The notes under the pieces were generated by a model, which saw only the letters and a list, made by a program, of their open reading frames with translations, ran no database searches and was not told where the DNA came from. The translations under genes were made by a program, and so were the position numbers. From Legionellaceae bacterium (GTDB taxonomy: Bacteria > Pseudomonadota > Gammaproteobacteria > Legionellales > Legionellaceae), in NCBI GenBank assembly GCA_947474165.1, contig CANJHO010000005.1:1-56076 (forward strand): a stretch of 56,076 nucleotides of DNA, given 5' to 3'. Shown piece after piece: positions 25,669 through 34,110 of the stretch (within the stretch, counting starts at the first letter, position 1; every line of letters begins with the position of its first letter).

Positions 25669-27954
25669 CTGGGCTGCTCCGGGCGCATTGGCAGCTTGCG
25701 TATTTGATGTTTGTTGAGCGGAAGCAGATGCGGCATTCATAGCAGCACTTGCTTCCTGTTTACGTTTTTCTTCCGCTAAAGACTCTTCTTTAATTAGACG
25801 CTCCTCTTCAACATGACTTTCTTCGTGAAGGAGATTTAGTAGTGTTCCTAAATACTGTTCTGCTCGTAAAGTTGATAGTATTACATCCCACTCTTGAGCA
25901 GTTTTTCTCTGTTTCTGCCTGGTAACTGATGGATTTTTTAAAAATGCCTCTACGTATGATTCAGCTACGCGTTGAGCTTCTGCTTCTTGGGCAACTACCC
26001 GTGTAACTTCTTCCGCAGCTTCTTGCGCGCGTTCTCTCGCAGCGGTGAGAGCTACGGATATTTCGGCAATACGTTTAGCAAAAGCCTGCTGAATGTCAAC
26101 AATAACCGCCCGTGCGGAAACCGCTTGTGTTTCAGCTAATTTGGTTGTTAATTGACTTACTTCTTCTGCAGCCTGTTGAGCCACTTTTTCAGCGTTGAGT
26201 TGAACAGCTGCTTGGTAAGCGCTTGCTAATGCCGCATTATATAGGTGTGTTGCCGATCTATAAGCCACACCAATTTGGTGAAACTCCGGTGTTCCTTGAG
26301 TATCGCTTTGATACATTGCTGAATGAGTTTCTCGCATTTTTTGTTTCATGTCTGCGAGTTTAGTGAGCATTAGAGCCGCTTGTGCAACGGCGACTGGATT
26401 ATCAGCATGTTGGTTTTGTGCTTTCTTTATAAGGTTTTCTTGAATAAAAGTCTCTAGTGTTCGTAGGTAAACCAGTGAACTATGGATGGCTACATAAATT
26501 TTTTGATAGAAGGGGTAATACGCACCGCCTGTAGCTACCGCTTTGGCATGCAATTTAACACTAAACTGAGCAGCCTCTTCTGCAGCGCGTTCTGCTTCAA
26601 CCTCTTCTGCCGCTAGTCGTATAGGCTCTTGCTTTGCTTCTTGACATTTTTTTTGGACCGCTGTTAGACGAACGCCTACTTCAGTTACACTATCGACTGC
26701 TGATTTCAACGCGCTGTCCGCAGGAGTCTTATCTAGTTGTGCTACCACTTGAACTTCTGTTTGTTGAGCAACTAGTTGCGCGCTAGCTTGCACCTGAGCT
26801 TGGTAGGCTGGTGTTATACGAGCTGCAACTCTACTCACGAGCGTAGCCGCTATTTGTGCCACTTCTTGCGCTTCAGCTACTTTCTTGCTTAACTGAGCTG
26901 CTTCTTGAGTTGCTTGTTGCACGACAACCGCTACTGCACGGTCCGCTTCTGCCAACACTGCAAGGCGTTGTTTTGCTATTTGAGCTATTTCTTGTTCTGC
27001 CTGTTGAATATCTATTTCAGCAGCAAGCTTCGTTCTTGCATGACTTACTGCTGCGCGAGCAGCCATATCTGGAGCATTAGTATGGCCAGGTATATCCGCG
27101 GGTGTGTAATGTGGGTATTGACGCATATTTTGAGCTTCTTCTTGCTGCATTTTTTCTTGTAAAGCAACTCGTTGTTCTTTTTTTTGAGTTATAGAGTCAG
27201 TAGCAACTTTAATTGCATCTTGGGTCTTAGGCTCTTCGGCTACTAATTGCACCAGCAATTGCTCTACTTCTCGTATTGCTGTTTTGATTTCTTGTTGTTG
27301 AGTAGTCACTCGTTGCACACGTTGACCTGCCGCATCCGCCACACGCCGAGCGAGATCTGCTTCTGCGGCTAATCGTGCTGATTCTCGAGCCAAACGTTCA
27401 GCTTCTGCTTGCGCTGCCGCTTCTATGGCGGCTAATCGGGCTGCTTCTACGGCTGCCAATCGAGCCGATTCTGCAGCGGCAGTAGCTTGTTGGGCGGCTG
27501 CTTGTAGCGCTGTATTAAGTGCTGCCGTAGCTCGACCAGCGCGGGAGACACTAACTGGTCGAGCACGTTGTGCCGCTTGTTGAGTGATTGTTTGTTGTGC
27601 GGAACTTTGGTCTGAGATAACGGGCTGAATATTTAAGAGAAGATCGGCTAAGTATTTCCCACGCTTATCCCACCACGCTCTAGTGCTTGGTTCCTGAACA
27701 AATATTGTGTAACGTCCATGTAAATCGTAAGAGTCCAATTCTTTTTGTAATTTGATAATATGATTTTTTCGTATATCTCCACTCATACTATTGATTTGTT
27801 TTAAATCCCAGTGAACAGGCGTTCCGTCAACTATTATCCCGTAGCGTATAACGTAATAACAAAAATCCTCCCACCTTACAGCAGGATTTAAGTACATATG
27901 GTGATCTATACCTAAATTTGCTAATTCAATATGCGTCCACCGCTCCACTCCCAT
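25027..27954 (-). CDS. coiled-coil protein with shared C-terminal domain, 975 aa
   Basis: The product is not recognised. Residues 1-115 form a globular, Trp/Tyr-rich domain (MGVERWTHIELANLGIDHH onward) not found in the paralogue. Residues about 125-730 are Ala/Gln/Glu-rich with many AAxEAA heptads, predicted coiled coil. Residues about 755-975 are the shared helical domain. The ribosome site AAGGGG and leader match those of the 807-residue gene, so both are likely controlled alike. No signal peptide is visible. A different N-terminal head on a shared tail suggests a modular family, perhaps substrates or partners of the SecA-bearing protein. Confidence 0.75.
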   Translation of the reverse strand: MGVERWTHIELANLGIDHHMYLNPAVRWEDFCYYVIRYGIIVDGTPVHWDLKQINSMSGDIRKNHIIKLQKELDSYDLHGRYTIFVQEPSTRAWWDKRGKYLADLLLNIQPVISDQSSAQQTITQQAAQRARPVSVSRAGRATAALNTALQAAAQQATAAAESARLAAVEAARLAAIEAAAQAEAERLARESARLAAEADLARRVADAAGQRVQRVTTQQQEIKTAIREVEQLLVQLVAEEPKTQDAIKVATDSITQKKEQRVALQEKMQQEEAQNMRQYPHYTPADIPGHTNAPDMAARAAVSHARTKLAAEIDIQQAEQEIAQIAKQRLAVLAEADRAVAVVVQQATQEAAQLSKKVAEAQEVAQIAATLVSRVAARITPAYQAQVQASAQLVAQQTEVQVVAQLDKTPADSALKSAVDSVTEVGVRLTAVQKKCQEAKQEPIRLAAEEVEAERAAEEAAQFSVKLHAKAVATGGAYYPFYQKIYVAIHSSLVYLRTLETFIQENLIKKAQNQHADNPVAVAQAALMLTKLADMKQKMRETHSAMYQSDTQGTPEFHQIGVAYRSATHLYNAALASAYQAAVQLNAEKVAQQAAEEVSQLTTKLAETQAVSARAVIVDIQQAFAKRIAEISVALTAARERAQEAAEEVTRVVAQEAEAQRVAESYVEAFLKNPSVTRQKQRKTAQEWDVILSTLRAEQYLGTLLNLLHEESHVEEERLIKEESLAEEKRKQEASAAMNAASASAQQTSNTQAANAPGAAQLSLKSVELLLKCCFDALTSDEFAIAFTDPAINSTTYLLLLDILATTCTRVPVEQNPHQIQKQKEQSLLCAQRFFSNPDNSKNSLARLAELFNPSANVSLPAVSDFKTLDTAFDLAKPALQTAKQALSCLGNKAREAKRKNKSFQEFFKTTSKAMDHGKLVSTAQDTEFAAGILNVGANAPHIDLAALPAAIRAKITALGASNAQDTVQQTMSI

Positions 27955-28316
27955 AATTTCTACCCCTTAAAATAAATAATTGCTTTGAATTCATTAATGC
28001 GTAAATTTAACACACTATGAAATATAATTCCACCTGACTGCGTTAGGTGATACGTAATATAGGCGCGGCTTTTTGGACGAAAAAAGTGATTTTTAAGAGT
28101 AATGTGATTAAACAAACTAGCTGAGAATAGCTCTTATTTTCCCTAAATTTTGTTCCAGATCCCCGGACCTATCTAAATAGGGCAAAAAATTATTACAACA
28201 AATCATTCTATGATTTACTCTGGTTTATTTAAATGATTAAATCCCACTTTATATTATCGCAATACAGCACCCAGCTTATGTTACAATAGCAACACTTAAT
28301 TGGATCGCTTCCGTTT
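27955..28316. other. 362-bp intergenic region, divergent promoters
   Basis: This gap separates the minus-strand coiled-coil gene from the plus-strand acetyltransferase gene. It holds the palindrome at 28031-28049 and an AT-rich leader like that at 24906-24960. I see no small gene. Confidence 0.6.
28031..28049 (-). promoter_or_regulatory. palindrome upstream of the 975-aa gene
   Basis: CACCTAAC-GCA-GTCAGGTG on the minus strand has the same arm sequence and 3-bp spacer as the dyad at 24977-24997. Each has one arm mismatch at a different place, giving a shared ideal of CACCTAAC-N3-GTTAGGTG. Confidence 0.55.
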
Positions 28317-28736
28317 ATGTCATCAATTGAACAGATTGAAAAAACACTCACACCTTGCAATAAGGATATTGATTTTCTAACTCAAAAAATCAATGCCGAA
28401 ACTCCAGAGTATGGAGCGGCGCATCCTTTCGCATTTTTCATTCGTGATGATAAAAAGATAATCATTGCTGGAGCAACTGGCCTTGTTATTTATGGTGAAA
28501 TTTATACAGCCCAATTATGGGTTGATCCGCACTTTAGAAAACAAGGATTAGGGCACAAACTAATGGCTCAAGTACATGAACTTGGTAAATCAGAAGGCTG
28601 TCGGATTGCTGTCGTCCAAACAATGAGTTTTCAAGGCGCCGTAAATTTTTATAAGACGCTCGGCTATGAAATTGACTTTGAGCGGCCAGGCTATATTTGT
28701 GGTAGTAGCTGTCTATTTTTAAAGAAAGATTTATAG
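28317..28736 (+). CDS. GNAT-family N-acetyltransferase
   Basis: The 139-residue protein has the GNAT fold. Motif A reads AQLWVDPHFRKQGLGHKLMA (residues about 62-81), with the acetyl-CoA pyrophosphate-binding RKQGLG loop, and a later FYKTLGYEIDFERPGY is typical of motif B. The acceptor cannot be told from sequence. It is oriented against the surrounding minus-strand cargo genes, so it likely has its own promoter in the 362-bp gap. Confidence 0.85.
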   Translation: MSSIEQIEKTLTPCNKDIDFLTQKINAETPEYGAAHPFAFFIRDDKKIIIAGATGLVIYGEIYTAQLWVDPHFRKQGLGHKLMAQVHELGKSEGCRIAVVQTMSFQGAVNFYKTLGYEIDFERPGYICGSSCLFLKKDL

Positions 28737-28922
28737 GTTGACTGGAAGTATCGCTGGCAATTTCTTCGTCATCACTTTTTTCACCTTCATTATTAAGCTC
28801 ATCATTTTGAGTTGTCTCTTTTTCATCGCCTTTTTACTGTATGTTTGGTCCATTTTGATTACTCCTATTTGATTTATCATCATCCAAAGGGAGCTGTATG
28901 TCATCATCGTAATAGGACCACC

Positions 28923-30056
28923 TTATTTTCCTGGGGTTTTCTGTTCCTGATGCTCATGTATTGCATTATCCATAAATGTTGTTATTGCAGCTCTCAGTGT
29001 ATCGTTTGGAACAAGATCAGCCTGTGTAAGTGGTTGTCTTGTAAATGGATGGGTGCTTGATGTGGCTAAATGACGGAGGATCCAGGATTTTTCAAATTGA
29101 TATTGCTCTAACCCTCTTACATAAACAGGCTCGGTCATAATTGCGAGGCTTAAAGAGCAACAATATTCAGGGGGAATATCCTGATTAAATCCTATCTCAG
29201 TCAATTTTGCATCATTTGTTCCTGCAGAGAGCTGAGCGGCTGTCGCGGCCGATTCTCCCTGAAAAAGCCTGGCTCTAGCAGAGGCTGCAATAGGGGCGGT
29301 AATAACAGGAATCACATGTTGCTTAAAATCATCACAAATTTCATTAAAATGAGGGCTATGCTGACTGATAATTGAAAGTAGTCGATTGAAATCGGCCACA
29401 GTAGACGGATTAAAGCGGAACTGTATATTTTCACTATGATCTGAAAATTGTAGGGGTAAACCGGTCGCAATAAGTGCTTGTTTTAAATCAGATGAAGCCC
29501 TACCTACGAGATTAATCTCAAATAAACAACTACGATCTTCATATCCATATAGTGCGAATTCGTGCATAGCTGCGCCAGGTACGCCGGTTCTATAAAGGAC
29601 TTGTCGATTTAGAGGGACCCCCATAGAGTGGCGTGTAGTAAAATCCCCTAATCGATGCCAAGTTGGCACAACGGCCCTTGCTGATAAATTAACGCCTAAT
29701 GATTGACAAACCTCTGCTTCAATCTCTGCTAATTCAGGTGCAACTTCCTTTACTGCTAATAGGAAACTGGCAATCAATGCAGGATCTGAAGTAACTAATG
29801 ATACATTTTTTAAATGCTTACTCGCAAAATCAGGTTTTGGAAAACCGGCTCTTAACATTTGCTCTACTAATCGCTTATAGGTCGCATCATTAGGAGCTGT
29901 GGCTACAATCATATAATCTCCGTCACTGTATCCAGCTAATGAGAATTCACTGATGTTTATTGGCGCAGAGTTTTCATAATCACACGTACGATTTAATCTT
30001 GTTCCGTGAGAAGTGTGAAAAACTGTACTAAAATTGCCTTTTTTTGTCCAAGCCAT
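28923..30056 (-). CDS. U-box E3 ubiquitin-ligase-like effector
   Basis: The 377-residue protein has two related N-terminal modules (about residues 5-75 and 135-210; each has a TRLNR/VPLNR core, an EFxLxGYxDG/ED motif and a later LxxxGxP) and a C-terminal U-box at about 294-363: IPPEYCCSLSLAIMTEPVYV then HPFTRQPLTQADLVPN. U-box domains bind E2 enzymes and make E3 ligases. Since bacteria lack ubiquitin, a eukaryotic-host effector role is inferred, as for Legionella LubX and GobX. The first modules may bind the target. Secretion was not tested. Confidence 0.8.
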   Translation of the reverse strand: MAWTKKGNFSTVFHTSHGTRLNRTCDYENSAPINISEFSLAGYSDGDYMIVATAPNDATYKRLVEQMLRAGFPKPDFASKHLKNVSLVTSDPALIASFLLAVKEVAPELAEIEAEVCQSLGVNLSARAVVPTWHRLGDFTTRHSMGVPLNRQVLYRTGVPGAAMHEFALYGYEDRSCLFEINLVGRASSDLKQALIATGLPLQFSDHSENIQFRFNPSTVADFNRLLSIISQHSPHFNEICDDFKQHVIPVITAPIAASARARLFQGESAATAAQLSAGTNDAKLTEIGFNQDIPPEYCCSLSLAIMTEPVYVRGLEQYQFEKSWILRHLATSSTHPFTRQPLTQADLVPNDTLRAAITTFMDNAIHEHQEQKTPGK

Positions 30057-30151
30057 GGTTTTCCATTATTGATTGTATTGTAGCTATTATAGCACAAAAA
30101 TAAAGCACAAAATAAATACATTCACTTTTGACGCATACCTGTTGGGTCCAC

Positions 30152-30177
30152 TTGACAATTTATGTATGTGCTATAAT
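30152..30177 (+). promoter_or_regulatory. sigma-70-like promoter with short spacer
   Basis: TTGACA at 30152-30157 and TATAAT at 30172-30177 both match consensus perfectly, but the spacer is only 14 bp rather than about 17. It lies 66 bp before the ABC ATPase-like gene. Confidence 0.45.
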
Positions 30178-30242
30178 TGGACATAACTATAATTAATCAT
30201 AACAGGATGTCTAACTTCAAATTTGCATGAAAATTTAATGAA

Positions 30243-30890
30243 ATGATGGACTCACTACAAGACATAAATAAAGACATTATTATTTTAAAAAACAAGAAGA
30301 TTAACGATATTATTATTCAACATTTAAACCTAGCGACTCCTCACGGGAAAATAATCTTAGAAGACATAAATCTTGTTATAAATAGAGATACCTCAACCTT
30401 AATATGTGGGCCTTCTGGGCATGGTAAAAGCATATTATTGCGTGCAATAGCCGGTATTTGGGTATGTGGATCAGGGGAGATACAACTACCTCAAAATACA
30501 AGCTTGATATTTTTACCTCAAAAACCGTACTTACCATTGGGCTCTTTAAAAGAAGCTTTACTCTATCCAAATAATGATTCTTTTGATGAGGTTTACTTAA
30601 ATAAAGTGCTTGAACGATGTCTCTTACATAAATTCAAAGATCAATTGAATGTAGTGAAAAATTGGTCACATACGTTATCACTTGGAGAACAACAGTTATT
30701 AGCTTTTGGTCGAATATTTCTATATAAGCCAGATATTATTTGTTTAGATGAGTCAACTTCTGGTCTTGATGAAGAAAAAGAGTCCAAAATTTACCTAAAT
30801 ATACGAAAGTATTTACCCCATGTAACCGTTATTAGTGTCGGCCATCGAAGCAGTTTATATCAATTTCATGAGAAAATTATAATCCTTTGA
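30243..30890 (+). CDS. orphan ABC ATPase domain (SbmA/YddA-type)
   Basis: The 215-residue frame holds one ABC ATPase domain: Walker A GPSGHGKS (about residue 58), an FLPQKPYLPLGSL Q-loop region, signature LSLGEQQ, Walker B IICLDES and a switch His in GHRSS. The style fits the ATPase half of ABC_membrane_2 (YddA/ABCD) transporters, where it is normally fused behind a membrane domain. No membrane domain precedes it here, so it may be a truncated remnant or a stand-alone ATPase. ATG at 30243 or 30246 lacks a good ribosome site. Confidence 0.7.
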   Translation: MMDSLQDINKDIIILKNKKINDIIIQHLNLATPHGKIILEDINLVINRDTSTLICGPSGHGKSILLRAIAGIWVCGSGEIQLPQNTSLIFLPQKPYLPLGSLKEALLYPNNDSFDEVYLNKVLERCLLHKFKDQLNVVKNWSHTLSLGEQQLLAFGRIFLYKPDIICLDESTSGLDEEKESKIYLNIRKYLPHVTVISVGHRSSLYQFHEKIIIL

Positions 30891-30901
30891 GGCTGCAGCA
30901 G

Positions 30902-31030
30902 ATTGGATCAATCCATTATTTGGTTCAATTTTTTAACACATTTCTGAAAGGTGAAGAAAACCCGGCATGTAAGCAATGCATCCCATTACATAAGGATACC
31001 TTTATGTAATGCGGACCGACCAATGCCTAA
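30902..31030 (+). pseudogene. C-terminal relic of a PAF-acetylhydrolase-like gene
   Basis: In one plus-strand frame the DNA reads IGSIHYLVQFFNTFLKGEE, then NPACKQCIPLHKDTFM, a stop, then CGPTNA and a second stop. This aligns closely with the last 40 residues of the esterase at 8273-9811 (SINTYLVQFFNTYLKG... CGPGEA). The rest of the gene is gone and a nonsense codon is present. Confidence 0.85.
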
Positions 31031-31050
31031 TCTATGGACCGTACATCATT

Positions 31051-31557
31051 TTAGTAGGGTGTCCGCAAAGTCAATGCCTGATTAATCAGACTACTAGCGG
31101 TCTGGTTAAATATTTTTTGAATTCGCTTTATATTAGCAAAATAGTCCTGGGTTTCCTCAAAGAATCCAGCTAGATTCATAAGTTTTAACTGGGAAACAAG
31201 CTTGTCATAAATATCAATGAGCCCAACTAATTGTATAGACAATGAATTACTCACGATTATCGATGGTCGAAACTGAATAACGAAATGGATCTTTCCACTA
31301 TCAAAATTATTTTTCTTGGACAGAAGCAGTTCAAATTGTTTGGTTTCAGTTGTAAATTGTTTGGTGAGTTCCTGAATTTTTTGTTCAATTTGTTGGTAGG
31401 CTATTAACGCCTCAGGATCCTGTTGATTGCATCGATTAATAACGATATTGAATTTACGTAGAATAGCGTCTATAAACAGCCTGTCCCCGTTAATTTTTCG
31501 TTTAAATAGTTGGTACACCTCGCGGGTTTGTAAGGATAACTCAATGCTTGCTTTCAT
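31051..31557 (-). CDS. ICE protein, TIGR03761/AcaB-like
   Basis: The 168-residue protein is last in the conjugation operon and overlaps traD by four bases (ATGA). The segment IHFVIQFRPSIIVSNSLSIQ and the following helices ending in QTASSLINQAL resemble the C-terminal part of the PFL_4669/AcaB (DUF1845) family of integrating conjugative elements. The match is judged by eye and is weak. No membrane segment is seen. Its role in transfer is unknown. Confidence 0.5.
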   Translation of the reverse strand: MKASIELSLQTREVYQLFKRKINGDRLFIDAILRKFNIVINRCNQQDPEALIAYQQIEQKIQELTKQFTTETKQFELLLSKKNNFDSGKIHFVIQFRPSIIVSNSLSIQLVGLIDIYDKLVSQLKLMNLAGFFEETQDYFANIKRIQKIFNQTASSLINQALTLRTPY

Positions 31558-33554
31558 GATGTTGATGCTCCAATGGTTATTTGTGTTTCCTCAGGGGAAA
31601 GTTGATTAATTTTGCGTATCACGTTCATAATATCCTTTGGCGCTAAGCCGTCATTTATCGGTAATGGAATACGTACCTTATAAAGCTCACCACCATTTAC
31701 CAGTACAAACGCTTGGCCTTTGGGGAGCGAAATAATGTCATTCACCTCAATCATTGGAACGGCACTGGTTTGTACGCGATCTTCGTTGGTGGTATTGAAA
31801 TAAACCCCATCTTCGCCATGTGGGGTGTCGTTGACCATTGATACTTGGGTATGCCCGACAACCCCAACTTGGGGTAGGATTTTTATTAGTAGATTGGCTG
31901 TTTCTTCATTTTTGACGCGCAGGATAATCAATGTGTTTAAATTACCTTCTGTGACTTCGGCCATGGCGCGTGATCCAAGCGCTACTTCTAAATCTTGTTT
32001 GGTTTGCGCGTACGCTGTGACTTGAAATCCAGCACCGCCTGCTTTATTGAGGATTTTTACAAATGAGTCTTGAATAATTTCCGAGAGCTCATCGCAGTGT
32101 AAATTTAATCGGTAGTTCGCGTTGCTTTCTTTATAGATTTTCCCGGCTGTGGAAACTAGGTCGGATAGGAAAGCCTTGCCTACTGCTTGGGCAACATTCG
32201 GATTGGTTAGGCTATCAAGACCGATATACACGACTTTCTTTTGTTTAATCACATCCATTAGTTCAATTTCACGTGAGGACTTATGAAAGGAAAACGTGCT
32301 GGATGCGTTGCTTTTGTTGATTTCAGATAGGACTGGGCCAACACTTGCAGTTATTTTGTCGTAATAGTGTTTATCAAGGGTTGCCGCATCAAAGAGATCA
32401 ATTAAGATTTGATCATGTAAGCTTTCTACATTGCCTGATGTGATGGTATTGGTGATGTGTTCTTTAAGGTAATGAGCCACAGCTTTAGCGCGATCCATCG
32501 GTGGATTGCTGCGACCATACTTATCAATGCGGCAATCACTTGCGATGATTAGTTCAATTTTGTCATGATAATCGGGGAAGCGTTGTGGGAGTATCGTATC
32601 CGCGTAGGCCATTAATAATTGATCAAGCCGGCTGATATAAAAGGCGATTGATTTGTAGGTAATGGATTCTTGCATTTCCTCAAGGCAGATGGCGACGATG
32701 TTGACGTACTTCCAGGCGAATGCGGCGAATTGTTTGCCTTCGCCTTCGGCGGCTATTGCATCCGTGATGCTGGTGGCTACTTCGCTAACCTGATCGTAAT
32801 TCTTGAGTGGGTTGTAGTGAGCTGATAATTCGGGGAAACCTAAATGCACGATGCGAAAATCGTCTAAACGATTGGCGGCACGGCATGCGGAATACATGTC
32901 TCGCACTAGTTCAAGATCACCTTTGGGGTCAACCACAATAATAGCATCGCCGTTTCGAATGTCTTGGTTAATGAGAAGGCTTGCTAATCGTGTTTTCCCT
33001 ACACGGGTTGTGCCTACAACAAAGGTATGGCCTGCACGAACACTTTGGGGTATGAAGATGGGTTTGTCTTCATCTCCTAAACCATGAAGGTAGGATTGTC
33101 CACCCACATCAGGAGGCAGGCGAAATAGTTTAGCTAATCGTGTTGATTTGTGGTGATTACAATAATGTGTAACTGCCTGCGTGAACTTGCTTCGCTGTAG
33201 AAAAGACTCATTTTGCACTTGTTTGATTTGATGCAAACGTTGCGTGTGTCTGGGTAGCCAACGAAAACCACGCCCTACAAAAAGCCATCGTTTGGATAGC
33301 GGTACTTCAACGGTGGACATGGCATAGTAGGGCATTCTCAACAATCGTTGATGATACCGTTTGATTCGATAGGCTTGTAAAGCGCGATAGCTGCCTAAGG
33401 CACTTAAGCCTAATGTGGAATAATTTCCCATGCTGTTGGTTAGCAATAGTAGGCTGGGGATAGACCATGTGAGGGTCGCAAGCGATAATAGGGTTATTGC
33501 TGAATAAATTTCCGTGGCTTCTCGCAATAAATTTTCAACAGGGTATTGACGCAT
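31554..33554 (-). CDS. traD: conjugative coupling ATPase TraD (SXT/TOL type)
   Basis: The 666-residue protein has two N-terminal membrane helices (about 20-70), Walker A VGTTRVGKT near residue 181 and Walker B IIVVDPKGD near 206. This is the layout of VirD4/TraD coupling proteins that pump the relaxase-DNA complex into the type IV channel. The C-terminal ATPase region, with LHCDELSEI and AQTKQDLEV, is complete. It is near the distal end of the operon, as in GI-type systems, and is followed by an ATGA overlap. Confidence 0.9.
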   Translation of the reverse strand: MRQYPVENLLREATEIYSAITLLSLATLTWSIPSLLLLTNSMGNYSTLGLSALGSYRALQAYRIKRYHQRLLRMPYYAMSTVEVPLSKRWLFVGRGFRWLPRHTQRLHQIKQVQNESFLQRSKFTQAVTHYCNHHKSTRLAKLFRLPPDVGGQSYLHGLGDEDKPIFIPQSVRAGHTFVVGTTRVGKTRLASLLINQDIRNGDAIIVVDPKGDLELVRDMYSACRAANRLDDFRIVHLGFPELSAHYNPLKNYDQVSEVATSITDAIAAEGEGKQFAAFAWKYVNIVAICLEEMQESITYKSIAFYISRLDQLLMAYADTILPQRFPDYHDKIELIIASDCRIDKYGRSNPPMDRAKAVAHYLKEHITNTITSGNVESLHDQILIDLFDAATLDKHYYDKITASVGPVLSEINKSNASSTFSFHKSSREIELMDVIKQKKVVYIGLDSLTNPNVAQAVGKAFLSDLVSTAGKIYKESNANYRLNLHCDELSEIIQDSFVKILNKAGGAGFQVTAYAQTKQDLEVALGSRAMAEVTEGNLNTLIILRVKNEETANLLIKILPQVGVVGHTQVSMVNDTPHGEDGVYFNTTNEDRVQTSAVPMIEVNDIISLPKGQAFVLVNGGELYKVRIPLPINDGLAPKDIMNVIRKINQLSPEETQITIGASTS

Positions 33555-33558
33555 TTTG

Positions 33559-33891
33559 TTATCTCACTAAATTCAGTATTTCGAACAATAAAAATGTGCC
33601 GATGAGATAGTTTCTTGCGTGCATGGCAATGCGGATTTGCTCTACTGTGGGGTGATTTGATTGGCGATTAGCTAGGTATTGAAAAATCCGTGGCCAGGAA
33701 TAATAAAGAGCGATATAAAATAGGCTATGGCTTAAGAAAAACAAGATTCGGAAGTGTATAAGACATTCGTGCCAGCGACTTAGGGTGTTTGTGTTTTTAA
33801 GAAGTAGGGGCGCAATTAATAGCAGTAAGATGGCTATTGCTGCCAGTTGAATTATGCCTATAATAGAATATTGAGCGTATTTTTTTAACAT
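33559..33891 (-). CDS. small membrane protein of the conjugation operon
   Basis: The 110-residue protein has about three hydrophobic helices, including IIGIIQLAAIAILLLLIAPL near the N-terminus. It ends 5 bp before traD. Genes for small membrane proteins commonly lie between traG and traD in this family. I cannot name the family. Confidence 0.6.
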   Translation of the reverse strand: MLKKYAQYSIIGIIQLAAIAILLLLIAPLLLKNTNTLSRWHECLIHFRILFFLSHSLFYIALYYSWPRIFQYLANRQSNHPTVEQIRIAMHARNYLIGTFLLFEILNLVR

Positions 33892-33905
33892 TGGGATGAG
33901 TCCTC

Positions 33906-34097
33906 ATGGATATTATATTGAGTGTCGGAAAAATGTTGTTGAGGTTGTTGCTGATGGCCATAGAAGTGGTTTGTGATACCTCGTTTACTCCTATGAAAAA
34001 GAAAACTTCTATTTATGGCGCGCTTGAAGCACATGAGCTGTATGAAAAAGGCGATATTTCGTTGGATGAATTTCTGATAGCCACTCGACCTAAATAA
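33906..34097 (+). CDS. small membrane-SHOCT-like protein, reverse of operon
   Basis: This 63-residue frame lies on the plus strand and fits almost exactly into the only sizeable gap of the minus-strand operon. It has a hydrophobic N-terminal helix (ILSVGKMLLRLLLMAIEVV) and a C-terminal ALEAHELYEKGDISLDEFLI segment like the SHOCT oligomerisation motif. A GGATGAG site precedes the ATG. An entry-exclusion or regulatory role is possible but unproven. Confidence 0.55.
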   Translation: MDIILSVGKMLLRLLLMAIEVVCDTSFTPMKKKTSIYGALEAHELYEKGDISLDEFLIATRPK

Positions 34098-34110
34098 TTT
34101 TTTTATCATG

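Noticed and set aside
28740..28860. Acidic reading frame on the minus strand after AGGAG and MDQTYSKK
   Set aside because: The start frame is basic and short; the acidic frame needs a shift at AAAAAGG and runs into the acetyltransferase gene. It may be a decayed small gene, but support is too weak.
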